A stretch of 64,000 nt of DNA from Oscillospiraceae bacterium. Lineage in GTDB: Bacteria; Bacillota; Clostridia; Oscillospirales; Ruminococcaceae. The stretch covers positions 16,788 to 80,787 of the forward strand of contig JAUNSK010000001.1 in NCBI GenBank assembly GCA_030539275.1, written 5' to 3'. A program made the position numbers and the translations under genes. Positions 27,404-36,292 of this stretch are shown here, one piece after another. Within the stretch, counting starts at the first letter, position 1. Each line of letters begins with the position of its first letter. The notes under the pieces are model-generated. The model was not told the DNA's origin and did not search any database. It worked only from the letters and a program-made list of their open reading frames with translations.

Positions 27404-27856
27404 TTAATTGATTTTAACCTTGATTACTGCCTTGTCTACTGTGCGTTTTTCGTCTGTCATGATCTTGACCATATGTGCATCGCGCGGGAAAACAATAAGT
27501 ATTTTACCTGGTCTGAGTGTGATATACTGTTCAGGTGTTCCGGAAAATACATATGAATCTGTTTCTTCGTCATATTCTTTGTGTCTGTAATGAGCTGCAT
27601 CAGCAATACCGATCTTTTCTTCGCCTTCAAGGATCACATGTACGTCAATATAGTGTTTATGTGATTCAAAGCAGGCTTCACTCTCCGGGACGGTATCATA
27701 ACTGAAACGGTTGATATAGAGCTTATCACCGTCTTCTTCATGTCTTCCTTCTTCAAGAGCAGTAAAATCCTTTTCCTGGAGGAGCTCAATAGCGTCATCA
27801 AGATGTGAGGAAATTCCGTAGTATTCAAATAACCCGTTTATATCTGTATATATCAT
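27404..27856 (-). CDS. YhcH/YjgK/YiaL family protein (NanQ-like)
   Basis: 150-residue cupin-like protein of the YhcH/YiaL/EbgC family. Members in sialic acid operons (YhcH/NanQ) are reported to act as sialic acid anomerases, speeding supply of the open-chain or alpha form to the lyase. Motifs: HKHYIDVHVILEGEEKIG (metal His and Glu ligands, ~65-82) and FPRDAHMVKI (~124-133). It lies between nanA and the FAD oxidoreductase gene, which strengthens the nan assignment. Confidence 0.88.
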   Translation of the reverse strand: MIYTDINGLFEYYGISSHLDDAIELLQEKDFTALEEGRHEEDGDKLYINRFSYDTVPESEACFESHKHYIDVHVILEGEEKIGIADAAHYRHKEYDEETDSYVFSGTPEQYITLRPGKILIVFPRDAHMVKIMTDEKRTVDKAVIKVKIN

Positions 27857-27875
27857 ATTATTTTCCCTTTTTAAT

Positions 27876-29489
27876 TTATTTATTTTCGAACTGTGCAGCG
27901 TACTTATTATCAGTCTGACTTATAATTATGCGTCGGCTGAGGCTTTCATTTCTGACCGGAAAATCTTCTCTGTAATGAGAACCGCGGCTTTCTTCTCTGA
28001 GAAGCGCAGCTTTGAGTATTACAAGTGAGAGCTCAAGTCTTGACTGTAATATCATTGACTGGCTTAACTCTGAATGGTCATATGTATGATGACGCGGTGC
28101 TTTTTCTATGATCTCTTCAAGTCTTGAAACAGCGTTTTCAAGGCGTTTTCCGGACCTGATAACCATGCAGTTTTCACTCATTATCCCAGCCAGGATTTTT
28201 TCATATCTGCTTGTATCGCAAATGCAGAAATTGCTGAGTGTATAGCTGACCTGGGTGTCTGCGTTATGAGTGAGTGAATAACGTGCTGCATTTTCTCCGG
28301 CTTTAAGTCCGAATACAAGACCGTTTGCAGTTGAAAGTCCGCCGATCCTGTCAGCACCGTGCATGCCGCCTGTGATTTCACCACATGCATAAAGACCCTC
28401 AGGGCCGCATGAAGCATTTGAGTCTATTTTTATTCCGCCGTTTGATGCATGTGCGAAAAGCCCGATGTTTATTGTGTCATCTACCGTCAGATGCTTCTTT
28501 TCTTTAAGCCATTCGAAATATGTCTGAGCAAATTCTGACATGCTGTTTTTTAGTTCGTCACTGTAAGTTGTTGTTACTCCGTTATCATCATCACAGTGTG
28601 CTATCATAAGATCAACAGCACAGGATATTTTCGACGAAGTAAAAGGACCGTGTGTTGAACGTACTGCAAGGACTTCCTCACTGATCCGGGCTTCTTTTAT
28701 CAGATCTTTTCCCGAATGATCAGTCATGTCAACATACCTGAATACTTTTTCATTGAAAATAGTCCCGCGGCACGGTGATCTGTAAGCCGGCATTATCTGC
28801 ATAAATTCCATATTAACAAGCTCACAGCCGGTCTTAAGAGCAGGAATATGTGCACATGAGGACACATCATTTGTCGTAACATGGTCTTTGAAAAGAGTTG
28901 TAAAACCACCGGCCGCAAGGATCAGTGCGCTGCATGAAAACAGTGATATTTTTTTGATATCCTTTCTGTAAATGACTGCGCCTTTTACCCGGCCGTTCTC
29001 TGAGAGTATGTCTGTCAGGGTACAGTCTGTGATGATCTCTATACCAAGCTCTTTTATTTTATCTGAAAATATTTTTCTTACATTTTCACTCAGCAGACCG
29101 TTCCATGTTCTGTGTTTGTGGTCAAAGCAGGGGATAAAGTCATCCTGCTTACTGTTGTGTGCTGTTTTAAGTTTTACACCGCAGCCTTCGAGCCAGCTTA
29201 TTGCACCGGGGATCGAGCTTACAAATTCCTTCACAAGTTCTTTATCTGTCATATTACAGCCGATTGCATTGATCGTATCACAGAGATCCTGTTCATCGTC
29301 GCAGTCAGCAGCAGATATAAGTCCCAGGCCCCATGTGCCGGGGAAGAAGCTTGAACCTGAGAAGAGAGGACCTGTACTTAAGAGAATAACACCGGCACCT
29401 TTTTCAGCAGCCCTGCAGGCTGCTGTGATGCCAGCCAGTCCGCTGCCGACAACAATTACATCAGTGCTCTTTTGCGCATGTATTTTCAT
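27876..29489 (-). CDS. FAD-dependent oxidoreductase (fumarate reductase / NadB-like flavoprotein)
   Basis: 537-residue flavoprotein of the succinate dehydrogenase/fumarate reductase/aspartate oxidase family. The N-terminal Rossmann motif is DVIVVGSGLAGITAACRAAE (~10-29). Later motifs: ALILAAGGF (~185-193), a second FAD stretch GPEGLYACGEITGGMHGADR followed by IGGLSTANGLVFG (~360-393), and the C-terminal helical ALLREESRGSHYREDFP (~500-516). It lacks a heme-binding or membrane anchor. It is embedded in the operon between YhcH and the transporter. No such flavoprotein is a standard part of sialic acid breakdown, so it may act on a sialic acid variant (for example an anhydro or dehydro form) or on a co-imported compound. 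Substrate unknown. Confidence 0.8.
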   Translation of the reverse strand: MKIHAQKSTDVIVVGSGLAGITAACRAAEKGAGVILLSTGPLFSGSSFFPGTWGLGLISAADCDDEQDLCDTINAIGCNMTDKELVKEFVSSIPGAISWLEGCGVKLKTAHNSKQDDFIPCFDHKHRTWNGLLSENVRKIFSDKIKELGIEIITDCTLTDILSENGRVKGAVIYRKDIKKISLFSCSALILAAGGFTTLFKDHVTTNDVSSCAHIPALKTGCELVNMEFMQIMPAYRSPCRGTIFNEKVFRYVDMTDHSGKDLIKEARISEEVLAVRSTHGPFTSSKISCAVDLMIAHCDDDNGVTTTYSDELKNSMSEFAQTYFEWLKEKKHLTVDDTINIGLFAHASNGGIKIDSNASCGPEGLYACGEITGGMHGADRIGGLSTANGLVFGLKAGENAARYSLTHNADTQVSYTLSNFCICDTSRYEKILAGIMSENCMVIRSGKRLENAVSRLEEIIEKAPRHHTYDHSELSQSMILQSRLELSLVILKAALLREESRGSHYREDFPVRNESLSRRIIISQTDNKYAAQFENK

Positions 29490-29494
29490 GTTTT

Positions 29495-30484
29495 TTACCT
29501 GTATAGATGACAGGCAACCTTATGTCCGTTTTCTGCCTTGTCTGAGAGAATAGGATCTTCTTTTTTGCATATTTCCATGCAGTGCGGACATCTGTTGTGG
29601 AATGCACAGCCGGAAGGCTTGTTTATAGGACTCGGAACTTCGCCTTCAAGTATCTGTCTCTTTTTCTTGGTATGGATATCAGGAACAGGAACAGCTGAAA
29701 GGAGTGCTTTTGTATACGGATGCATCGGATTGCTGTACAGTCCGTATTTGTCGGCTACCTCAACTATCTTTCCTAAGTACATAACAACTATTCTGTCTGA
29801 CATGTACTGAACTACTGAAAGATCATGAGCAATGAAGAGATATGTAAGATTCATTTCCTTCTGGATATCCTTCATAAGGTTAAGTACCTGTGCCTGGATC
29901 GAAACGTCGAGCGCTGAAACGGGTTCATCACAGATAAGAACATCAGGCATAACCTCAAGTGCTCTTGCAATACAAAGTCTCTGACGCTGTCCGCCTGAAA
30001 ATTCGTGAGGATATCTCATGAGATAATCAGGCTGGATATTTACCATGTTGAGAACCCTGAGCATTACCTTTTCACGTTCTTCCTGAGTATTTATTCCGTG
30101 GATCTTCAGCGGTTCCTCAAATGAAGTGTATATTTTTTTCTGAGGATTGAGTGCAGAATAAGGATCCTGAAATACCATCTGCACCTTTTTTCTGAAATCA
30201 AACATTTCATCTTTGCTGAACCTGGTTACATCCTTGAATGTTCCGTTATAATTGTAAAGAACTTCACCGTCTGTAGGGTTTTCAAGCATCATCACAGTTT
30301 TGCCGAGTGTTGACTTTCCGCACCCGCTCTCACCGACGATGCCGAGTGTTTCTCCTCTGTAAACTTCAAGACTTACATTATCCACTGCCTTTACATGTCC
30401 GACAACTTTCTTAAATGCTCCCTTTGTTATAGGAAACCATGTTTTAAGATTATTGATTTTAAAGATAACTTCTTTTTCGCTCAT
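29495..30484 (-). CDS. ABC importer ATPase (OppF/DppF type)
   Basis: 329-residue ATPase of the peptide/nickel/opine transporter family. Walker A GESGCGKSTLGK (~52-63), Q-loop MVFQDPYSALNP (~103-114), signature FSGGQRQRLCIARAL (~162-176), Walker B VLICDEPVSALD (~180-191), and the OppF-type C-terminal cysteine cluster (CAFHNRCPHCMEIC) that binds an iron-sulfur centre in this family. Its start overlaps the stop of the partner ATPase gene by one base. In this operon it would energise uptake of sialic acid or an oligosaccharide rather than peptides. Confidence 0.92.
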   Translation of the reverse strand: MSEKEVIFKINNLKTWFPITKGAFKKVVGHVKAVDNVSLEVYRGETLGIVGESGCGKSTLGKTVMMLENPTDGEVLYNYNGTFKDVTRFSKDEMFDFRKKVQMVFQDPYSALNPQKKIYTSFEEPLKIHGINTQEEREKVMLRVLNMVNIQPDYLMRYPHEFSGGQRQRLCIARALEVMPDVLICDEPVSALDVSIQAQVLNLMKDIQKEMNLTYLFIAHDLSVVQYMSDRIVVMYLGKIVEVADKYGLYSNPMHPYTKALLSAVPVPDIHTKKKRQILEGEVPSPINKPSGCAFHNRCPHCMEICKKEDPILSDKAENGHKVACHLYR

Positions 30485-31509
30485 TACTTTACCTCCGGAA
30501 AAGTATTATACTCAAGGCATCTTACCTTGTGTCCTGCAGAAATTTCAAACATCGGAATAGTACCTTTTCTGCACTGCTCCTTGCAGTCCGGACATCTGTC
30601 AGCAAATTCACAGCCTTCTTTCAGCTGCGCCGGATTCGGTGTTATACCCGGAATAGTTGCAAGTCTTTCTCCATCCTTCATGTCAAGGACAGGAACGCTC
30701 TTAAGAAGTGCTCTGGTATACGGATGAGAAGTATGATCAAAAATATCCTCACGGCTGCCGAATTCAACGACACGTCCCATATACATTACACATACCTCAT
30801 CAGCCTGTTCTGCTACAAGGCCCATGTTATGTGTAATAAGGATAATTGACTTGCCTTCGTTTATCTGGAGTGATTTGAGCAGTTCCATTATCTGTGCCTG
30901 GATCGTAACGTCAAGTGCTGTTGTTGGTTCATCACATATAATCAGCTCAGGATTGCAGATCATTGCAATGGAGATCACAACTCTCTGTTTCATACCGCCT
31001 GAGAACTGGTGAGGATAACAGTCGATTCTCTTTTCAGGATCAGGAATACCAAGCTTTCTGAACATTTCTAGAACCTTTTCACGGGCTTCCTTTTTGCTCA
31101 TTCCGGTATGCTCGATAAGACCTTCAGCAACCTGGTCGCCAACCTTATAAACAGGGTTGAGACTGGACATAGGATCCTGGAATACCATTGACATTTCAGG
31201 ACCTCTGAGTGCTCTCATTTCCCTGCAGTTCGGATTTTTAATGTTTTCAAGTCTGTATTCGTTTATACTGTCGTTTTTTCTGGCATTGTACTTGATGTAG
31301 TCAGCAGTTACTCTTGAGGTCTTGCCTGTGAAGCGCATGATTGAATTCATTGTAACGCTCTTTCCGCATCCGCTTTCACCTACTACTGCAAGAGTTGTTG
31401 CTCGTTTTACATTGAAGCTTACATCTTTGACGATCCTTATTTCTTTCTTGTCTGAAACAAAGCTTGTGCATAGATTTTTTACTTCAAGGATATAATCATT
31501 ATTTTTCAT
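30484..31509 (-). CDS. ABC importer ATPase (OppD/DppD type)
   Basis: 341-residue ATPase, partner of the OppF-type protein. Walker A GESGCGKSVTMN (~40-51), Q-loop MVFQDPMSSLNP (~109-120), signature FSGGMKQRVVISIAM (~168-182), Walker B LIICDEPTTALD (~186-197), D-loop and H-loop (LITHNMG). The C-terminus has the Opp-type Cys motif (CEFADRCPDCKEQC). It is the third-from-last transporter gene in an order typical for dipeptide-type importers. Confidence 0.92.
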   Translation of the reverse strand: MKNNDYILEVKNLCTSFVSDKKEIRIVKDVSFNVKRATTLAVVGESGCGKSVTMNSIMRFTGKTSRVTADYIKYNARKNDSINEYRLENIKNPNCREMRALRGPEMSMVFQDPMSSLNPVYKVGDQVAEGLIEHTGMSKKEAREKVLEMFRKLGIPDPEKRIDCYPHQFSGGMKQRVVISIAMICNPELIICDEPTTALDVTIQAQIMELLKSLQINEGKSIILITHNMGLVAEQADEVCVMYMGRVVEFGSREDIFDHTSHPYTRALLKSVPVLDMKDGERLATIPGITPNPAQLKEGCEFADRCPDCKEQCRKGTIPMFEISAGHKVRCLEYNTFPEVK

Positions 31510-31526
31510 CGTTAATATTTCCTCCG

Positions 31527-32417
31527 TTACTGCTGCTTTGGATCGAGAACGTCTCTCAGGCCGTCACCAAAGAAGTTTATAGCCAGAACAAACAGTGATA
31601 TTGCAAGACCAGGGAATACCCATATCCACCACTGGTTTGTTACTACAGAGATAGACTTGGCTGCATTGAGGATATTTCCCCATGTAGGTGTACTGTCTGA
31701 AACACCGAGACCGATAAATGAAAGAGCTGCTTCCTGAAGGATAAAGAATGCTACGTTTGTAGTGGTTGATACAATGATAGGACTCATAACGTTAGGAAGG
31801 ATCTGTCTGAACATTATTTTTGTACGGCTCATGCCGAAGGCTTCACATACCTTAACATATGTTTCACCTTTAAGACTCATAAATTCATTTCTTACCATAC
31901 GGAATGTTGTCATCCAGCCTGTGATAATGAAAATGATAATAAGATTTGAAAGACCTCTTTTGTTGACAATTGCAACCATCATCATTACAAGTACAAGCTG
32001 AGGAAATGCCTGAAAAAGTTCAGATATTCTCACAAGGATCATATCAGCTTTCTTACCCATATATCCGGCAATTGAACCGAGTACAGCGCCTATGAGTGAA
32101 CTCATGACTGCGCAGAATACACCGATAAAGATCGAGTAGCATCCTCCGTAGAGAACACGTGCAAACAGGTCACGTCCGATAGTGTCTGTTCCGAAAAGAT
32201 TTCCGTTTCCCGGAGCTGCTTTTATATTTTTCAGGTCAGGTGTTGTATAATCAACTCCTGAAATTGCGCCTATGATACAGGCAAGAGTCATAACAACGAT
32301 TATCACGAGACCTATGACTGCAAGCTTGTTATTCATGAATTTTCTTACATTCTTTTTGAAAAGAGAAGAGGCAGCGCTTTTGTTTTGTGCTTTAAGGTTT
32401 GTAGTACTGTTACTCAT
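31527..32417 (-). CDS. ABC importer permease (OppC/DppC type)
   Basis: 296-residue inner-membrane permease. A cytoplasmic N-terminus (~1-28) is followed by six predicted transmembrane helices. The permease EAA loop is seen around EAFGMSRTKIMFRQILPNVMSPI (~188-210), and the family's GTDTIGRDLFARVLYGG (~76-92) is present. It pairs with the OppB-type permease encoded 12 bases upstream. Confidence 0.92.
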   Translation of the reverse strand: MSNSTTNLKAQNKSAASSLFKKNVRKFMNNKLAVIGLVIIVVMTLACIIGAISGVDYTTPDLKNIKAAPGNGNLFGTDTIGRDLFARVLYGGCYSIFIGVFCAVMSSLIGAVLGSIAGYMGKKADMILVRISELFQAFPQLVLVMMMVAIVNKRGLSNLIIIFIITGWMTTFRMVRNEFMSLKGETYVKVCEAFGMSRTKIMFRQILPNVMSPIIVSTTTNVAFFILQEAALSFIGLGVSDSTPTWGNILNAAKSISVVTNQWWIWVFPGLAISLFVLAINFFGDGLRDVLDPKQQ

Positions 32418-32429
32418 TTATTCTCCTCC

Positions 32430-33389
32430 TTATTCGCCAAGACGTACTCTTGGATCGAGCAGTGCATTTATTACATCGACCATGAATGAGCAGATAAGCA
32501 TGGTTGCGGCAATAATAAGTGTAGTTATAAGTACGACAGGATAGTCGCCTGATGTGATGGCATTTGTCATTGTCATTCCGATTCCCGGATATGAAAATAC
32601 ACTTTCAATTACTACTGAACCGCCTACAAGCATCGGGATTCTGAACATAAGAATAACGAGAACAGGTTTCATGGCATTTCTGAATCCATGCTTTATGTAA
32701 ACCTTCCACTCAGGGATTCCTTTGCTTCTTGCAGTTTTAATATAATCACTGTTAAGAACATCGAGCATTGTATTTCTGGCATATCTCATAAGTACAGCTA
32801 CCATTCCTATGGTGAGTGTAAGTACCGGAAGGAACATGTGCATAAATCCATCCACAAAAGCATTTTTTGCATCCGGACTTACACGGTTGGCACTTGGGAA
32901 TATTCCGAGCTTGATCGAAAAGATCTGAATAAGTACTATTCCTACGAGGAACTGCGGTACAGCCTGTCCGAGAACTGCAAGAACTCTTCCTGTATAGTCA
33001 ACTATTCCGTTTTGTCTGATAGCTGAAATAATACCGATACCGATTCCGATAACAGCAGATAAAATAAGAGAATAACCTGCGAGTTCAAATGTATACGGAA
33101 GTCTTACTGAGATTATATCAGAAATCGAACTGCCGTCAAATGAATAGCCAAGGTCTCCCTGCAGACAGTTTCCAAGCCATCTGAAATACTGAACTATCAA
33201 TGGATCATTCAGTCCGAGTGACTCTCTTAATACGTCAATGTTATCAGCATTAGCTGACAGTGTTTCAGGGCTTACCATAAAGTTGATAGGATCTATTCCG
33301 GTCATCTGTAAGCCGTAGTAGACTACAAAACTGATGATCAGCAACATAGGTATAATCATTAATAGCTTTTTAAGTATAAATTTTATCAT
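32430..33389 (-). CDS. ABC importer permease (OppB/DppB type)
   Basis: 319-residue permease with the OppB N-terminal pattern (MIKFILKKLLMIIPMLLIIS), the SLGLNDPLIVQYFRWLG stretch, six transmembrane helices and the EAA loop around ARSKGIPEWKVYIKHGFRNA. The ATG at 33389 has AAGGCGG upstream and is preferred to 33410. A hairpin (33419-33440) separates it from the binding-protein gene. Confidence 0.9.
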   Translation of the reverse strand: MIKFILKKLLMIIPMLLIISFVVYYGLQMTGIDPINFMVSPETLSANADNIDVLRESLGLNDPLIVQYFRWLGNCLQGDLGYSFDGSSISDIISVRLPYTFELAGYSLILSAVIGIGIGIISAIRQNGIVDYTGRVLAVLGQAVPQFLVGIVLIQIFSIKLGIFPSANRVSPDAKNAFVDGFMHMFLPVLTLTIGMVAVLMRYARNTMLDVLNSDYIKTARSKGIPEWKVYIKHGFRNAMKPVLVILMFRIPMLVGGSVVIESVFSYPGIGMTMTNAITSGDYPVVLITTLIIAATMLICSFMVDVINALLDPRVRLGE

Positions 33390-33418
33390 ATATATTTCCG
33401 CCTTAATCAAAAATATAA

Positions 33419-33440
33419 AGAGGGCGGGGAAGCGCCCTCT
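33419..33440 (-). promoter_or_regulatory. Intercistronic hairpin after the binding-protein gene
   Basis: AGAGGGCG/CGCCCTCT, an 8-bp stem with a 6-base loop, followed on the minus strand by TTTATATTTTTG. It can act as a leaky terminator or RNA-protecting stem, giving more binding protein than permease, as is common in importer operons. Confidence 0.65.
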
Positions 33441-33455
33441 GCAGATTTGTTATTT

Positions 33456-35066
33456 CTATTTGATTTCCCACTTTTCGTAATCAACATCACAGTTGTAAAG
33501 TGGATTACAGAATTCAACACTTTCAGGGATAGAAAGCTTGTTGTTTGTAAATACATAAGTACCTACTGTAAATACAGGGACCTTATATGCGTTTTCCTGT
33601 TCAATGCCCTGGAGTTCTCCGAGTATCCTGTTTGTATCAGCCTTGTCTGTTGAAGCTGAAAGGTCAGCTATAAGTGAGTCAAATGCTGTATCTCCGCCGA
33701 AGATATTTGCAAACAGTGCATCAGTGCTCATGTATTCCGTATACCATTCGTTTATAGAGAATGAAGACTTGCCCTTGAAGCCGATATCATAGTTGCGTGT
33801 TGTAAAGAGATCTGTTGTACCGTCGTTTGAAAGCGTAGCTTCAACCTTGAGACCAGCCTGTTCGAGATAGTATACAACAGTATTTATAAGGTCGATAGAA
33901 GTCTGATCGTTGTTGTAGTAGCAGATTCTGAGAGGCCTGCTCAGATCATAGCCGGAAGCTGCGATATCCGCTTTAGCCTTGTCTGCATCAAATTTATAGT
34001 CAAATCCGTTGTATGCTTCGTTATCATTCGGAACACCTGAGTTGAGAACCTTTGCGTTAGGATAGAGATCAGCGAGTGATGCTCTGTCTATTGCTTCAAT
34101 GATCGACTTTCTTACTTCAACATTCTGCATTGCTTCATTTTCAGTTCCGTCAACGCCCTTCATATTGAATATAAAGTATTTGTAGAAGAGAACGTCAACT
34201 TCATGAGCTGTAAAGTTTGAGTCAGATGAGAGCTGTTCAACGAGGTCGGATGCATTTCCGTAAAGGAAGTCTGTATTGCCTGCCATTGCAGCTGTAAGGA
34301 AGTCAGTTACAAAGTATGTAGTAACACTTTCGATCTTTGGTTTTTCACCTTCATAGTTTTCATTAATCCTGAGTGTGAAGTAGTTTCCTGTGTTGAATGT
34401 ATCAACTGTGTACATACCGGATGTTACAGGATTTACCCAGAACGGATCTGAATCAAGCTTGAGCGGATCTACACTTGAAAGCTTGTGTTCAGGAAGAACT
34501 GCAAACTGTGCAAGTACCTGAGGCATTGTAGAGTATGGTGTGGAAAGCGTTAAAGTAAGTACATTGCCTTCTGCCTTCATTTCTGAGATGTTTGCAAAAG
34601 CAGCAGTGTAGATGGAGTTTATTCTTGCAGCCTTCTGAGCTGTCTGAATTGAGTAGACAACGTCATCAAGGTCAAGGGCTTCTCCGTCACTCCACTTAAG
34701 GTTTTCTTTAAGTGTAATAGTATAAACAAGACCGTCTTCGCTTACTGTATAACCGCTTGCAAGATCTTCTGAAACTTCAGTAAGGGAACTGTCTGATGTA
34801 AAAAGGCTTCTGAACATAAGGTTTGTTGCCATTGTTCTGTTGTACCATGGTGTTGGTACCTTGTCATCTGTTGATGAACCGTCACCTGTTGAAATAGCGA
34901 GGTTAAGAGTTTTGGAAGTATTGTCATTCTTGCTGTCACTCTGAGAGTTTGTCTGAGAATCTGATCCGGAACTCTGGGTACCTGATGATGAGTTGCCTGT
35001 ACTGCATCCTACAGCCATTGTTAAAAACAGTGCTGCAGAGAGTAAAGTTGTGAAAAGTTTTTTCAT
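33456..35066 (-). CDS. Substrate-binding lipoprotein of the peptide-type importer (family 5)
   Basis: 536-residue solute-binding protein of the DppA/OppA family (SBP_bac_5). Lipoprotein signal with lipobox AVGC near residue 20, a Ser/Asn/Gln-rich linker (~22-50), then the family's core, with TVSEDGLVYTITLKENLKWSDG (~105-126) and VRKSIIEAIDRASLA (~295-310). The ATG at 35066 follows AAAGGAG; the frame opens at 35108 without support. It is the first gene of the nan/nag operon. Peptide-type importers for sialic acid are known (the Haemophilus ducreyi Sat system), so sialic acid or a sialylated sugar is the likely cargo; this is inference from context. Confidence 0.88.
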   Translation of the reverse strand: MKKLFTTLLSAALFLTMAVGCSTGNSSSGTQSSGSDSQTNSQSDSKNDNTSKTLNLAISTGDGSSTDDKVPTPWYNRTMATNLMFRSLFTSDSSLTEVSEDLASGYTVSEDGLVYTITLKENLKWSDGEALDLDDVVYSIQTAQKAARINSIYTAAFANISEMKAEGNVLTLTLSTPYSTMPQVLAQFAVLPEHKLSSVDPLKLDSDPFWVNPVTSGMYTVDTFNTGNYFTLRINENYEGEKPKIESVTTYFVTDFLTAAMAGNTDFLYGNASDLVEQLSSDSNFTAHEVDVLFYKYFIFNMKGVDGTENEAMQNVEVRKSIIEAIDRASLADLYPNAKVLNSGVPNDNEAYNGFDYKFDADKAKADIAASGYDLSRPLRICYYNNDQTSIDLINTVVYYLEQAGLKVEATLSNDGTTDLFTTRNYDIGFKGKSSFSINEWYTEYMSTDALFANIFGGDTAFDSLIADLSASTDKADTNRILGELQGIEQENAYKVPVFTVGTYVFTNNKLSIPESVEFCNPLYNCDVDYEKWEIK

Positions 35067-35146
35067 AATTTTCTCCTTTAATAATAAATACATAAAAACC
35101 CAAGCCAAGCAAGTTCGTCGTTTGCAAGTCTGTTTCTACTGACATC

Positions 35147-35175
35147 ATTATATCAACAATTAAAATTATTTTCAA
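35147..35175 (-). promoter_or_regulatory. Predicted promoter of the sialic acid operon
   Basis: On the minus strand: TTGAAA (35170-35175), 17-base spacer, TATAAT (35147-35152). The start codon is 80 bases downstream. It would drive the eleven-gene operon down to nagB. Confidence 0.75.
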
Positions 35176-35301
35176 CGTTAAAAAATAATGAAAATAATTT
35201 GCGAAATTGTGCAATATACACATATTGTCGCAAAAAGAACGTCATATCAGCATCAAACTGAAAAATAAGTTAAAAATAAAATCACAAAAATGAAAAAAGT
35301 T

Positions 35302-35330
35302 TTGAAAAATGTAATAAAATATGGTATAGT
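35302..35330 (+). promoter_or_regulatory. Predicted promoter of the RpiR regulator gene
   Basis: TTGAAA, 17-base spacer, TATAGT, 33 bases before the start codon. It diverges from the operon promoter, leaving about 125 bases between the two -35 boxes for operator sites. Confidence 0.7.
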
Positions 35331-35363
35331 ATATATATATTAATTTTATTGGGAGGGGAAAAA

Positions 35364-36188
35364 ATGATTTTTGAGACGATTACTGAAATATATATGACGC
35401 TGACAAAGGCAGAAAAGAAAATAGCTGACTACATATATGAAAACAAAGAGAGTGCACAGTATATGTCGATTACTTCTCTTGCAGATGAATGCCAGGTTGC
35501 TGAGGCAACAATAACAAGATTCTGCAAAAAGCTCGGGGTATCAGGTTATAATGCACTCAAACTAGCCATAGCAAGGGGAGATACATCAGAAGAAAACGGG
35601 GGTTCCAGGGAACCAAAGGATAATATGGATCTGAAAAAGGTCTATTTGTCGGAGGTGAAAGCCCTGAAAGAAACTTACGAGCAGCTTTCAGATGTTGATA
35701 TAGACAGGGCGGCTCATTATCTTCACAGCGCACAGCGGGTTTACTGCATGGGTGTCGGAGGAAGCAGTGTTATTGCAATGGAAGCATGGGCACGTTTTGT
35801 AACTGTTTCCACACAGTTCCAGTGGATACAGGACTGTCATTTTCAGGCTGTTACAGCATCTCTGTGCAATATAAATGATGTAATACTCTATTTTTCTTAT
35901 TCCGGTTCGACCCGGGACATAATCGATATTCTGAAGCTTGCAAGGGAAAAGAATGCTAAGGTAATACTTGTTACGAAGTTTCCTGATTCACCGGCTGCAC
36001 AGTATGCAGACATAACACTTATATGTGCACCAAATGAAAGTCCTCTTCAGAGCGGAAGCATTGCTGCAAAAATAAGTCAGCTTTACATAATCGATATTCT
36101 GTTCAATACCTACTGCAAGATCAATCCGCAGTATACAAATGCCAACAGGGATATAACTGCCAGAGTCATAGCAGACAGACTGATGTAG
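35364..36188 (+). CDS. RpiR-family regulator (HTH plus SIS domain)
   Basis: 274-residue regulator. N-terminal RpiR helix-turn-helix (~1-77; TKAEKKIADYIYENKE, SLADECQVAEATITRFCKKLG) and a C-terminal SIS phosphosugar-binding domain (~105-255; RVYCMGVGGSSVIA, VILYFSYSGSTRDIID). Such regulators often sense amino-sugar phosphates, for example N-acetylmannosamine-6-phosphate in NanR-type Firmicutes proteins. Divergent from the sialic acid operon, it is almost certainly its regulator. The ATG at 35364 follows GGGAGGGG; an upstream TTG at 35349 is less likely. Confidence 0.9.
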   Translation: MIFETITEIYMTLTKAEKKIADYIYENKESAQYMSITSLADECQVAEATITRFCKKLGVSGYNALKLAIARGDTSEENGGSREPKDNMDLKKVYLSEVKALKETYEQLSDVDIDRAAHYLHSAQRVYCMGVGGSSVIAMEAWARFVTVSTQFQWIQDCHFQAVTASLCNINDVILYFSYSGSTRDIIDILKLAREKNAKVILVTKFPDSPAAQYADITLICAPNESPLQSGSIAAKISQLYIIDILFNTYCKINPQYTNANRDITARVIADRLM

Positions 36189-36210
36189 ATAAACCATAAG
36201 GAGGTGAATA

Positions 36211-36249
36211 ATGGGGTTGTCAGGCCTGAATACGATCAGGCAAATATAA
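36211..36249 (+). CDS. Possible 12-residue leader peptide
   Basis: A 12-codon frame (MGLSGLNTIRQI, then TAA) begins eight bases after a near-perfect AAGGAGGTG. It lies between the RpiR gene and the SDR gene, and contains a small stem (GCCTGA/TCAGGC). The strong ribosome binding site makes translation likely; function and conservation are unknown. Confidence 0.35.
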   Translation: MGLSGLNTIRQI

Positions 36250-36292
36250 TATGACAAAAATTTATCAGTAAAATTTTGTATGGAGGTTAGTA

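Noticed and set aside
28972-29553. Antisense open frame (193 codons) across the FAD oxidoreductase gene
   Set aside because: Shadow of a gene with clear FAD motifs; no ribosome binding site or domain.
33456-35066. Plain oligopeptide importer as the role of the Opp/Dpp-type transporter
   Set aside because: It shares one operon and promoter with nanA, YhcH, nagA and nagB, so a sialic acid cargo is more likely, though not proven.
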